Shown: positions 16,590 through 24,619 of the stretch, piece after piece
Layout of the letters: every line of letters begins with the position of its first letter
How positions within the stretch are numbered: position 1 is the first letter of the stretch
NCBI GenBank assembly: GCA_964534995.1
Contig: CAZHSC010000001.1
Span: 1-64,000 of the forward strand
DNA from: JAJTFW01 sp964534995
GTDB lineage: Bacteria > Bacteroidota > Bacteroidia > AKYH767-A > OLB10
Reading direction: 5' to 3'
DNA length: 64,000 nt
The notes under the pieces: generated by a model
What the model was told of the DNA's origin: nothing
The model's database searches: none
The model's input: the letters and a program-made list of their open reading frames with translations, nothing else
Program-made: the position numbers and the translations under genes

Positions 16590-16644
16590 CTTCCTTTCAG
16601 GAAAAAGTAATAATCCCTTTCAGGCTGTTCAGCAGGGTTACTGC

Positions 16645-16950
16645 TCAAAAAACGGCAGAACTCAGGTACAGGATACCGAAAAAGATAAAAAGAAATACAG
16701 CCCCGGCCGTCATGCCTGCAAACGATGCTACAATGAATCCCGAAAGTCTGGAATTGTTACTGAAGAAATAGCCGTTGATGAGTACCTGTCCTGCAGCCAG
16801 GGCGCCTGAATAAAGAAAAAAAGCTACCCAGTTCCCCGGGCGTTTCATCCAGTTAACATTGTAATATCCCTCGTCTATGTAAAAAAGAAGGAATGTAAGT
16901 GTGCAGGCTGTTAAGATAAACAACAAGTGTTTTCTTTTCTCGGTCATCAT
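16645..16950 (-). CDS. small membrane protein of unknown function
   Basis: About 101 residues with three hydrophobic segments: LLFILTACTLTFLLFYID near the start, WVAFFLYSGALAAGQVLI in the middle, and a long FIVASFAGMTAGAVFLFIFF segment near the end. I place the start at the MMTEKRKH methionines because the upstream in-frame stretch is proline-rich and lacks family character; a start at 17022 is possible. No family is recognised with certainty. It follows the MATE gene on the same strand with about 80 bases between, so the two may be cotranscribed. Confidence 0.6.
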   Translation of the reverse strand: MMTEKRKHLLFILTACTLTFLLFYIDEGYYNVNWMKRPGNWVAFFLYSGALAAGQVLINGYFFSNNSRLSGFIVASFAGMTAGAVFLFIFFGILYLSSAVF

Positions 16951-17031
16951 TGGAAACGGGTCGGAGCAGGGGAAACGAAACAGGGACAGGGATATTGAAG
17001 GAAGTGGATCCTGAGCCGGCATGCAGCCGTA

Positions 17032-18444
17032 TTATATTTTTACTTCTTTCCATTTCCCTTTTCTGTAGAGGTGAATATAAATAAGTGCCGCAATACCTTC
17101 CGCTACAGGAATGGCGATAAAGGCCCCCAGGGGACCCATCTGTAAGGGAATGGCCAGAAAATATGCCAGGGGTACTTGTATCAGCCAGAAGCCGATCAGA
17201 TTGATGCAGGTGGGTGTTTTGGTATCTCCTGCGCCATTGAAAGCCTGCATCAGCACCATGGAAATACCATACAGGATATAGCCCAGGCTGATAACCTGCA
17301 AAGCCTGCACGGCAATGCGGTGTTCTTCCGGATGATGTAATGGGATAAAAAAACTGATGAGGGCTTCGGCGAAGAAGAGAAAAAAGATCATGACGGAAGC
17401 CATAAAAAGCACATTGTAAAATGTAATGACACGTACCGACTGTTCGGCGCGATCCGGCTGCTTCGCGCCAAGATTTTGTCCTACCAGTGTAGCGGCGGCA
17501 TTACTCAAACCCCAGGCGGGAAGTATGAAAAATATGATCAACCGGATGGCGGTTTGATAGCCTGCGCTGGCATCACTGCCATTCATGGCTACTATGGCCG
17601 CAAGGAATATCCAGCTGGCCGACTGAATGATAAACTGAGTGGTAGCCGGCAGGGCGATAGCACTGATGGATTTTATGAGTTTCATATCCGGAAGCCATGA
17701 TGGCCCTTTCATCCTGAGCATATCATGTTTCACAAAGAACAACTGATATACCTGGTATATAACGCCGATCCCCCTTCCGCAAACCGTAGCCACGGCGGCA
17801 CCGGTAATACCCATTTCCGGAAAGGGCCCGTATCCGTTTATCAGTACCGGGCAAAGTATTATATTGCAGCCATTACCAAGCCACAAACTGCGCATGGCAA
17901 CAGAGGCGTTTCCGGCACCCCTGAAAATGCCGTTGATCAGAAAGAGCAAGACGACCACCGCGCTGCCGCCCAGCATCAGCCTTGTATAATTAATGCCCAT
18001 CAGTATGGCCGCCTCGCTGGCACCCATCAATCGGAGAATCTGACCGGCATAGTAATATCCGGGAATGCTGATGACAAGAATTAATATCCCTGACAGGATC
18101 AGGGATTGTACCGCTGCCCTGGAAGCGGCATCCGGATTTTTTTCTCCCACCCTGCGGGCAACCAGGGCCGTCGCCGCCGCACTCAGCCCGATGGCTACAG
18201 AGTATACAAGGGTAATGAAAGCTTCGGTTAAACCAACAACACTTACCGCGTCCGGCCCCAGTTTGTTTACAAAGTAGATATCAACCACCGCGAATACACT
18301 TTCCAGACACATCTCCAGAATCATGGGAATGGATAAGAGAAGTACCGCCGCACGGATGCTGCCTTTGGTATAATCGTATTCATCTCCCCTCAAAGATTGG
18401 CGAACCAGGGCAGGGAGTGCCCGCCAGTTGAATTTTGTTGACAT
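17032..18444 (-). CDS. MATE family efflux transporter
   Basis: A 470-residue inner-membrane protein with 12 predicted membrane segments in two related halves. The first half begins IRAAVLLLSIPMILEMCLESVFAVVDIYFV, cut here to its recognisable core IPMILEMCLESVFAVVD; the repeat in the second half starts around KSISAIALPATTQFI. Such proteins export cationic drugs, toxins or metabolites in exchange for Na+ or H+. Length fits the family. No regulator is adjacent, and the upstream gene is a P-type ATPase on the same strand 145 bases away. The substrate cannot be inferred. Confidence 0.92.
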   Translation of the reverse strand: MSTKFNWRALPALVRQSLRGDEYDYTKGSIRAAVLLLSIPMILEMCLESVFAVVDIYFVNKLGPDAVSVVGLTEAFITLVYSVAIGLSAAATALVARRVGEKNPDAASRAAVQSLILSGILILVISIPGYYYAGQILRLMGASEAAILMGINYTRLMLGGSAVVVLLFLINGIFRGAGNASVAMRSLWLGNGCNIILCPVLINGYGPFPEMGITGAAVATVCGRGIGVIYQVYQLFFVKHDMLRMKGPSWLPDMKLIKSISAIALPATTQFIIQSASWIFLAAIVAMNGSDASAGYQTAIRLIIFFILPAWGLSNAAATLVGQNLGAKQPDRAEQSVRVITFYNVLFMASVMIFFLFFAEALISFFIPLHHPEEHRIAVQALQVISLGYILYGISMVLMQAFNGAGDTKTPTCINLIGFWLIQVPLAYFLAIPLQMGPLGAFIAIPVAEGIAALIYIHLYRKGKWKEVKI

Positions 18445-18589
18445 ATAAACTATAAATACCGAAAGGGTGAAAGTAAGGAAATAATGAAATGAAAGTACTT
18501 CAGCAGTAAATGTATTTTATTTCATATATAAATACTGAAACAACTGTTATTGATCTGGTGTTATATTGAATAAATTTTGCCGGCCATGT

Positions 18590-21133
18590 TTATTTCCGGG
18601 CATGCATCTGTTCAGGTTTTATTGCCGCTTCGCTGTTTCTTTTTTTCCACTTCACCGCTTCATACCAGATTACGCTCAGGAAGCCCGCACCAATACTGAT
18701 GACTGCCTGACGCAGGGAAACCTGCTCAAAGGCAAAGAACTGCGCCAGAGGCGGGAAGTAAATTAATGTGACCGTAAGGGCTAATGTGATGAGGATGATC
18801 AATGGAACAAGCGGATTGCGGTACTTTATTGTGGTGAGAATAGAATAGTGAAATGATCTGTTGACAAGCGTAAGAAATACATTGGCAGATATCAGCACCA
18901 GGAATACCATGGTCCGGGTACTGTTTTCATCCAGGCCCGAGAATATAGCATATTGATAAATGCCCAGCGTACCTGCTGTTATGACCAGTCCTTGCAGGAT
19001 ACTTGTCAACAATTCCCTGTAATTGAAAAAAGTTTCGGTATAGGGTCGTGGACCCTGCCGCATGGTATTTTTCTCGATAGGTTCATTTTCATAGATAATG
19101 GAACAGGTGGGGCCCATGATTAATTCAAGAAAGATAATGTGAAGCGGCGAAAACAGAAAGGGGTATACCCACCCTGTTGCCAGAGGAATAAAGACTGTAA
19201 GAATGATAGGGATATGTATGGATATGATATATTGAATGGCTTTTTTAAGATTGGAGTATATTTTTCTGCCCATGGCAATCGCGTCAATCATCCTGCTCAG
19301 GTCATCATCAGTGAGGATGAGCGATGCAGCCTGCCTGGCAATCTCCGCACCTCTTTTGCCCATGGCAATGCCAATGTGTGCCGCTTTCAATGCGGGACCG
19401 TCATTTACTCCATCTCCCGTCATAGCAACAATCTGTTGTCTGGATTTTAACAGGTCAATGAGTTTCAGCTTGGCTTCGGGATACATCCGGGTAAACACAT
19501 TGGCGTTCAGGATTCTTTCTTCGCCCTCCGCATCGTATACAGACATCAACTCATCCCCGCTCATGCTGTCTTCATAACCGCGAAATCCTATTTGTTTCGC
19601 GATAGCCGTAGTCGTTAAAGCATTGTCGCCGGTAACTATTTTAACTTTTATCCCTGCTTCGTAAAATTCATCCAGCACCCTTTTCATGTTCTTTTTTGGG
19701 GGGTCATAAAAGGCTAGCAAACCCAGGAATGAAAAATTAAAGTCCTCCTGATTTTGCGGGTATTCCTTACCGTTATCATCGGCTAATCCAATACCCAGTA
19801 CGCGGTACCCTTCTGCTGCCAGCCTGTGAAATGCTTCTTCTATCTTTCGCTTCTCTTCGTCTCCGGGCCGTGACGCTTTTATCAGCGCTTCAGGTGCACC
19901 CTTGGCGGCAATTATCTTATGACCATGGGCATCACTGAAAATATGTGTCATCATGGGGGGCTGTCCGCCAAGCGGATATTCATGGATAATGCGGAATTGG
20001 GGCCTTTCATCCTGTAAAAACAACTGCGCATACGATGCATGGATGGCGATTTCCATCGGGTCAAAAGGAATAGGTTCACTGGCCCACATGGCGATTTGTA
20101 TTAATTTTCTTTCTTCCTCCGTAAGTTCCCCGGCAGGATTGGAGAATCGGCTGGTGCCGGGCACATGGACCTTTGCAATGCTCATTTTGTTTTCAGTAAT
20201 CGTCCCCGTTTTATCGGTACAGATTACGGTTGCACTGCCCAGGGTCTCCACTGTTTTCATTTGTTTGACCACAATCCCTTTTTTCATGAGTCTCCATGCC
20301 CCTACCGCCATGAATGTGGTAAAGGCCACTGGAATCTCTTCCGGAAGTATACTCATCGCGAGTGTAAGCGCTTTAATGAAACTGTCGGTTATACTGAATG
20401 AAGAAAAGTAGTTAATAAACCATACCACCATAAAGACGATGACTCCGGCGATGACCATTTTTTTTACGAAGTCGCCAATCTTTTTTTCAAGTGGCGTTTT
20501 TACCTCCCTGATACCTTCCAGGCTCTTGCCTATCTTACCCAGCTTCGTTTCGTTGCCTGTGGCAGTAACAACGGCAACAGCCAGGCCGCTGGTTACCGTG
20601 GTGCCACTGTAAACAAAATGTTCTTCTTTGCTTTTATCTTTATAAACCGACAGCGATTCACCCGTTAATAAGGATTCATCCACTGAAAAATCATTGGACT
20701 GTAGGATGGTGCCATCGGCAGGAATGGATATTCCCTCTTCAACAATCATATTGTCACCCACTACCAGTTCTTCGCTTTTAATTTCAATGGTCTTGCCATT
20801 GCGTATCACCTTGATGGAGGCTTGTGTATAGGACTTAAGCTTTTCAAGGGCATTACGACTTCTGGAATCCTGGTAAAGTGATATAATGGATATTAAGACA
20901 ATGGCGGCGGCCATGAATATACCATCCCCCGCATTTCCATTTATAAAATATAGGGTGGCAGTAGCCATTAAAAGTACTACCATAGGTTCCGTCAGCAATC
21001 GCTTTACTGCTGCGGAGAAAGCGCTTTCCTTTGCATATTTCAGTTCATTGAGGCCTGTTTTTAGACGCGAGGCGATGACCTCTTCGTCGCTTAGCCCGTA
21101 AAGGCTTTGGTTGATTTCAGGCTTCTCCTGCAT
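18590..21133 (-). CDS. P-type ATPase of the PEEIP subclass, unknown cation
   Basis: An 847-residue P-type ATPase. The N-terminal cation-ATPase domain contains GLSDEEVIASRLKTGLNEL; the actuator has LLTGES; the phosphorylated Asp307 lies in CTDKTGTIT; the hinge is MTGDGVNDGPALK. The membrane-4 motif is PEEIP (264-268) instead of the calcium-pump PEGLP or PEALP. In helix 5 the Asn/Glu pair of SERCA is replaced by SIHIPI, and helix 6 reads FLELIMGPTCS in place of NLVTD. The known calcium ligands are therefore missing, although general annotation would call it a calcium pump. This subclass is widespread in bacteria with unproven substrate. It is divergent from the next P-type ATPase with 250 bases between starts. 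Confidence 0.88.
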   Translation of the reverse strand: MQEKPEINQSLYGLSDEEVIASRLKTGLNELKYAKESAFSAAVKRLLTEPMVVLLMATATLYFINGNAGDGIFMAAAIVLISIISLYQDSRSRNALEKLKSYTQASIKVIRNGKTIEIKSEELVVGDNMIVEEGISIPADGTILQSNDFSVDESLLTGESLSVYKDKSKEEHFVYSGTTVTSGLAVAVVTATGNETKLGKIGKSLEGIREVKTPLEKKIGDFVKKMVIAGVIVFMVVWFINYFSSFSITDSFIKALTLAMSILPEEIPVAFTTFMAVGAWRLMKKGIVVKQMKTVETLGSATVICTDKTGTITENKMSIAKVHVPGTSRFSNPAGELTEEERKLIQIAMWASEPIPFDPMEIAIHASYAQLFLQDERPQFRIIHEYPLGGQPPMMTHIFSDAHGHKIIAAKGAPEALIKASRPGDEEKRKIEEAFHRLAAEGYRVLGIGLADDNGKEYPQNQEDFNFSFLGLLAFYDPPKKNMKRVLDEFYEAGIKVKIVTGDNALTTTAIAKQIGFRGYEDSMSGDELMSVYDAEGEERILNANVFTRMYPEAKLKLIDLLKSRQQIVAMTGDGVNDGPALKAAHIGIAMGKRGAEIARQAASLILTDDDLSRMIDAIAMGRKIYSNLKKAIQYIISIHIPIILTVFIPLATGWVYPFLFSPLHIIFLELIMGPTCSIIYENEPIEKNTMRQGPRPYTETFFNYRELLTSILQGLVITAGTLGIYQYAIFSGLDENSTRTMVFLVLISANVFLTLVNRSFHYSILTTIKYRNPLVPLIILITLALTVTLIYFPPLAQFFAFEQVSLRQAVISIGAGFLSVIWYEAVKWKKRNSEAAIKPEQMHARK

Positions 21134-21320
21134 AGGGTGGATGCGGGTATGTGTTGTTTATGTGCAGGCCTACTTTGTGCCGGCTTCCATCAACGAAGAT
21201 ATTAAAGAATGGACTGTTCCGGAAGGATGTTTCCTGCGCCTGTCCTGAATGGATACTGATCATTCCCGCCGGAACAGGGTCACATCTCTGCTGTATGTCC
21301 ATAGGTGTCGTGATCTTTTT

Positions 21321-21328
21321 TACTTTTG
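21321..21328 (+). promoter_or_regulatory. -7 promoter element of the calcium ATPase gene
   Basis: TACTTTTG fits TAnnTTTG and lies 55 bases before the ATG at 21384. No -33 TTG at the standard distance was found. Confidence 0.45.
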
Positions 21329-21383
21329 AATTTCACGGATCAAAACGTAATTGCATGGGTATGGATTTAATACCATTCAAACT

Positions 21384-23996
21384 ATGAACTGGCATTGTTT
21401 ACCGGTGGATGATTGCCTGAAAGGCACCTCTTCCTCTCACGATGGTTTGTCAAAAGCCGAGGCCTCACATCGCCTTTCCGTGTATGGCCCCAATGAACTG
21501 GAGGAGAAAAAGAGAAAATCAGCGCTGGTGATTTTTATAAGCCAGTTCACTGATTTTATGATTCTGGCCCTTCTTGCGGCAGCGCTGATTTCGGGTGTGA
21601 TGGGTGACTTTACGGATACCATGATTATCCTGGTAATCGTTTTTCTGAATGCGGTGATTGGATTTACCCAGGAATACCGTGCGGAAAAGGCTATGCAGAT
21701 GCTGAAGAGGATGGCGGCCATACAGGCAACCGTTAAGAGGGAAGGGGAATTACTGAAAGTGCCTGCTTCAGAGCTGGTAACAGGAGATATGGTGTTGTTG
21801 GAAGCGGGGAATGTGGTTCCGGCAGATTTGCGCCTGGTGGAATCCCATAGTTTGCGTGTGGATGAATCAGCGCTGACCGGTGAGTCGGTGGCTGTGGATA
21901 AGTCCTGCAGGGAACTGTCCGGAGAGGATCTGCCGCCTGCCGACAGGATAAACATGGCGTATAAGAGTACCCTGGTTACTAACGGTCGTGCATGGGCGCT
22001 GGTGGTGGCAACGGGGATGAAAACACAAATCGGAAAAATCGCAAGCCTGTTGCAGGAAAAGGAAACGGCGACGCCTTTACAGCGTAGAATGTCGTCTTTC
22101 GGCAAAACCCTGTCTCTGATTATCCTTGGAATATGTTTTATTTTATTCGTTATCGGCCTGCTCCGTGGTGAAGAACCGCTGAATATGTTGTTGCTTGCCA
22201 TCAGCCTCGCTGTGGCCGCCATCCCTGAAGCATTGCCCGCGCTGATGACGATTGCCCTGGCGATGGGTGCCAGGCGCCTGGTTGCAAAGAACGCACTCAT
22301 CCGTAAACTGCCTGCTGTTGAAGCGCTCGGGTCCGTGTCGTATATCTGTACCGATAAAACGGGTACACTGACGTTGAATAAAATGACGGTGACGCAGGTG
22401 AAGGAAACGGCTGCGCATCCAGACGCCCGGGCATTTCCCTTTTCCCCGCTCCTGATGGCTATGTCACTGAACCAGGATGTGGTTTTTTCGGCTGGAGATA
22501 TACGCAGGGGCGATGCTACCGAACTGGCGTTGGTAGAGCATGCAATCTCGGTGTTGGGAAGGGATGATTTCGTCAGCATCACGGAAAAATTCCCTCGGGT
22601 GGCCGAACTGCCCTTTGATGCCGATAGAAAATGTATGACTTCGGTACACCGTTACGGTGAACAGTTTATTGTATTTTCAAAAGGGGCCATGGAATACATC
22701 ACCCTTTGCCTCAGACCGGATGAGTTGGTAAACGAATACTTGGAAGCCCATGCGGAATGGGCCGCCCGGGGCCGAAGGGTGCTTGCTTTCTCTTACAAAG
22801 TTACGGATTCCCTTCCCGGATTCCTTAGCATTGAATCACTGGAATGTAATATGACTTTTGCAGGCCTCACGGCGATCATTGACCCGCCCAGGCCTGAGGT
22901 GAAAATGGCGATCGCAGAGTGTAAATCGGCAGGTATAAAACCGGTAATGATTACCGGCGACCATCCGGCAACGGCCTGGGCCATTGCCGGAGACGTGGGT
23001 ATCCTCACAAAGAATGGAATGATGGTGACCGGGACGGAACTGGATACACTGTCTGACGAAGAATTTATAGCAAAAGCGGAGAGCATTTGTGTATATGCCA
23101 GGGTAAGCCCTGAACAAAAAATACGTATTGTAAAAGCCCTGCAGTCAAAGGGACATTCTGTGGCCATGACAGGCGATGGTGTGAACGACGCCCCTTCGCT
23201 GCGCGCTTCCGATATTGGTGTGGCCATGGGTATCAGCGGTACGGATGTAAGCAAGGAAGCCTCTGATATGATTTTGCTGGATGATAATTTCGCAACGATT
23301 GTCAATGCTGTAAAGGAAGGCCGCCGTATTTATGATAATATAAAAAAGTTTGTCAAGTATATCATGACCTGCAATGGCGCCGAAATTTTAACCATTTTTC
23401 TGGCTCCGCTGGCAGGCTTGCCTATACCCTTGCTGCCGATACATATTTTGTGGATCAATCTGGTTACCGACGGACTTCCCGGACTTGCCCTCGCCAATGA
23501 ATCAGCAGAAGAGGATATCATGCAGCGCCCCCCTGCCAAAGGAGATAATACTTTGTTTTCGGGGGGTATCGGTTATCATATTGTTTGGGTGGGACTCCTG
23601 ATGGCCGGGGTGAGCCTGGGTGTGCAACAATGGGCCATTCAGCAGCAGATTGCAAATTGGCAAACGATGGTATTTACGATTTTATCGTTTTCGCAACTGG
23701 GTCATGTATTGGCCATTCGCAGTGAAAAGGAATTTCTGTACAGGCACGGCGTATTTACCAATAGCAGGATGATCCTTGCTATTGCCCTTACAGTGGTGCT
23801 TCAATTGTTGATAATTTACCTTCCATTTGCCAATGAGGTTTTTAAAACGCAGGCTTTGTCGGCAAAAGAGTTGCTGATATGCCTTATCATGTCGGCGGTA
23901 GTTTTTCACGCCGTTGAATTGGAGAAATGGATCAAGTATAAAATATATACCGGCAAACCGGCACCTGGCAGTTTATCAGGCGGCACGTCCGCTTAG
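21384..23996 (+). CDS. calcium-transporting P-type ATPase (P2A)
   Basis: An 870-residue SERCA-like pump. The start at 21384 is chosen because MNWHCLPVDDCLKG opens the cation-ATPase N-terminal domain; a reading from 21351 adds 11 residues without family character. Key sites: LTGES actuator, Asp324 in CTDKTGTLT, PEALP (281-285) in helix 4, CNGAE (Asn664, Glu667) in helix 5, NLVTD (Asn692, Thr695, Asp696) in helix 6, and MTGDGVNDAPSL. These match the SERCA calcium ligands of helices 4, 5 and 6, so calcium (or manganese) export is well supported. It is divergent from the PEEIP-type ATPase, which lacks these ligands, so the two pumps probably move different ions. Confidence 0.93.
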   Translation: MNWHCLPVDDCLKGTSSSHDGLSKAEASHRLSVYGPNELEEKKRKSALVIFISQFTDFMILALLAAALISGVMGDFTDTMIILVIVFLNAVIGFTQEYRAEKAMQMLKRMAAIQATVKREGELLKVPASELVTGDMVLLEAGNVVPADLRLVESHSLRVDESALTGESVAVDKSCRELSGEDLPPADRINMAYKSTLVTNGRAWALVVATGMKTQIGKIASLLQEKETATPLQRRMSSFGKTLSLIILGICFILFVIGLLRGEEPLNMLLLAISLAVAAIPEALPALMTIALAMGARRLVAKNALIRKLPAVEALGSVSYICTDKTGTLTLNKMTVTQVKETAAHPDARAFPFSPLLMAMSLNQDVVFSAGDIRRGDATELALVEHAISVLGRDDFVSITEKFPRVAELPFDADRKCMTSVHRYGEQFIVFSKGAMEYITLCLRPDELVNEYLEAHAEWAARGRRVLAFSYKVTDSLPGFLSIESLECNMTFAGLTAIIDPPRPEVKMAIAECKSAGIKPVMITGDHPATAWAIAGDVGILTKNGMMVTGTELDTLSDEEFIAKAESICVYARVSPEQKIRIVKALQSKGHSVAMTGDGVNDAPSLRASDIGVAMGISGTDVSKEASDMILLDDNFATIVNAVKEGRRIYDNIKKFVKYIMTCNGAEILTIFLAPLAGLPIPLLPIHILWINLVTDGLPGLALANESAEEDIMQRPPAKGDNTLFSGGIGYHIVWVGLLMAGVSLGVQQWAIQQQIANWQTMVFTILSFSQLGHVLAIRSEKEFLYRHGVFTNSRMILAIALTVVLQLLIIYLPFANEVFKTQALSAKELLICLIMSAVVFHAVELEKWIKYKIYTGKPAPGSLSGGTSA

Positions 23997-24043
23997 GCGA
24001 ATTATTTTTCAGGGGGCATGGAGGATTTGCTTTTATTATGAAA

Positions 24044-24051
24044 TACCTTTG
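24044..24051 (+). promoter_or_regulatory. -7 promoter box abutting the folB start
   Basis: TACCTTTG ends 4 bases before the ATG at 24056. A TTTG at 24026-24029 is 14 bases upstream, slightly short of the usual spacing. Transcription would begin at or just after the start codon, suggesting a leaderless mRNA. Confidence 0.5.
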
Positions 24052-24055
24052 CACC

Positions 24056-24406
24056 ATGCAAAAACTGAGTATCAGAAATATTGAAGTGTTCGCGTTTCAT
24101 GGCTGTCTGGAAGAAGAAGCGAAAATCGGATCACGCTTTTCAGTTGACGTGGAGGTGGAAGGGGAGTTTGGTGAGGCGATGCAAAAGGATGAGCTTTCTA
24201 TGACTGTGGATTATGTGAAGGTGCATCATATTGTTCGCAGGGAGATGTCCATTCGTTCCAAACTGATCGAACATGTAGCCTTTCGGATTCTTGCTCACAT
24301 GAAGAAGGAGTTCCCGGTGGTGCAACGCTGTACGGTGGCTGTCACCAAGTACTGCCCTCCCGTTAACGGTCAGGCGGGGGATGCCGTTTTTATGGTTTCA
24401 GCATAA
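24056..24406 (+). CDS. folB: dihydroneopterin aldolase
   Basis: A 116-residue cytosolic enzyme that splits 7,8-dihydroneopterin to hydroxymethyl-dihydropterin and glycolaldehyde in folate synthesis. Family marks are LSIRNIEVFAFHGCLEEE, the mid-protein VDYVKVHHIV and the C-terminal VTKYCPPV. I chose ATG at 24056 over 24038 because it matches the usual N-terminus and because the upstream ATG lies before the -7 box TACCTTTG. Length is typical. It follows the calcium ATPase by about 60 bases but seems to have its own promoter. Confidence 0.92.
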   Translation: MQKLSIRNIEVFAFHGCLEEEAKIGSRFSVDVEVEGEFGEAMQKDELSMTVDYVKVHHIVRREMSIRSKLIEHVAFRILAHMKKEFPVVQRCTVAVTKYCPPVNGQAGDAVFMVSA

Positions 24407-24604
24407 AGAGCCCTTTGTTTGAAGGGGGATTCCGCCCGGTAAAACATAACATTTACACACCTTTTCACAGCGATTTCTTAACGGAGATTTTACACACCAT
24501 GCTTCGGTGGTTTCCGTAATTTGCTATCGGTTCCCTGCATCACCCCTTGTTACATTGTCTCATAATTAATTGCCCAAAGTATGGGTTTACCGGCAAAACA
24601 GGCT

Positions 24605-24612
24605 TACCTTCG
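24605..24612 (+). promoter_or_regulatory. -7-like box abutting the rnr start
   Basis: TACCTTCG (one mismatch to TAnnTTTG) ends 7 bases before the ATG at 24620. No -33 element at standard distance. Confidence 0.4.
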
Positions 24613-24619
24613 CAAAAGT

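Noticed and set aside
21437..22582. 381-codon antisense frame over the calcium ATPase gene
   Set aside because: Low-complexity Ser/Ala/Arg translation typical of the reverse strand of a GC-containing gene; no family.
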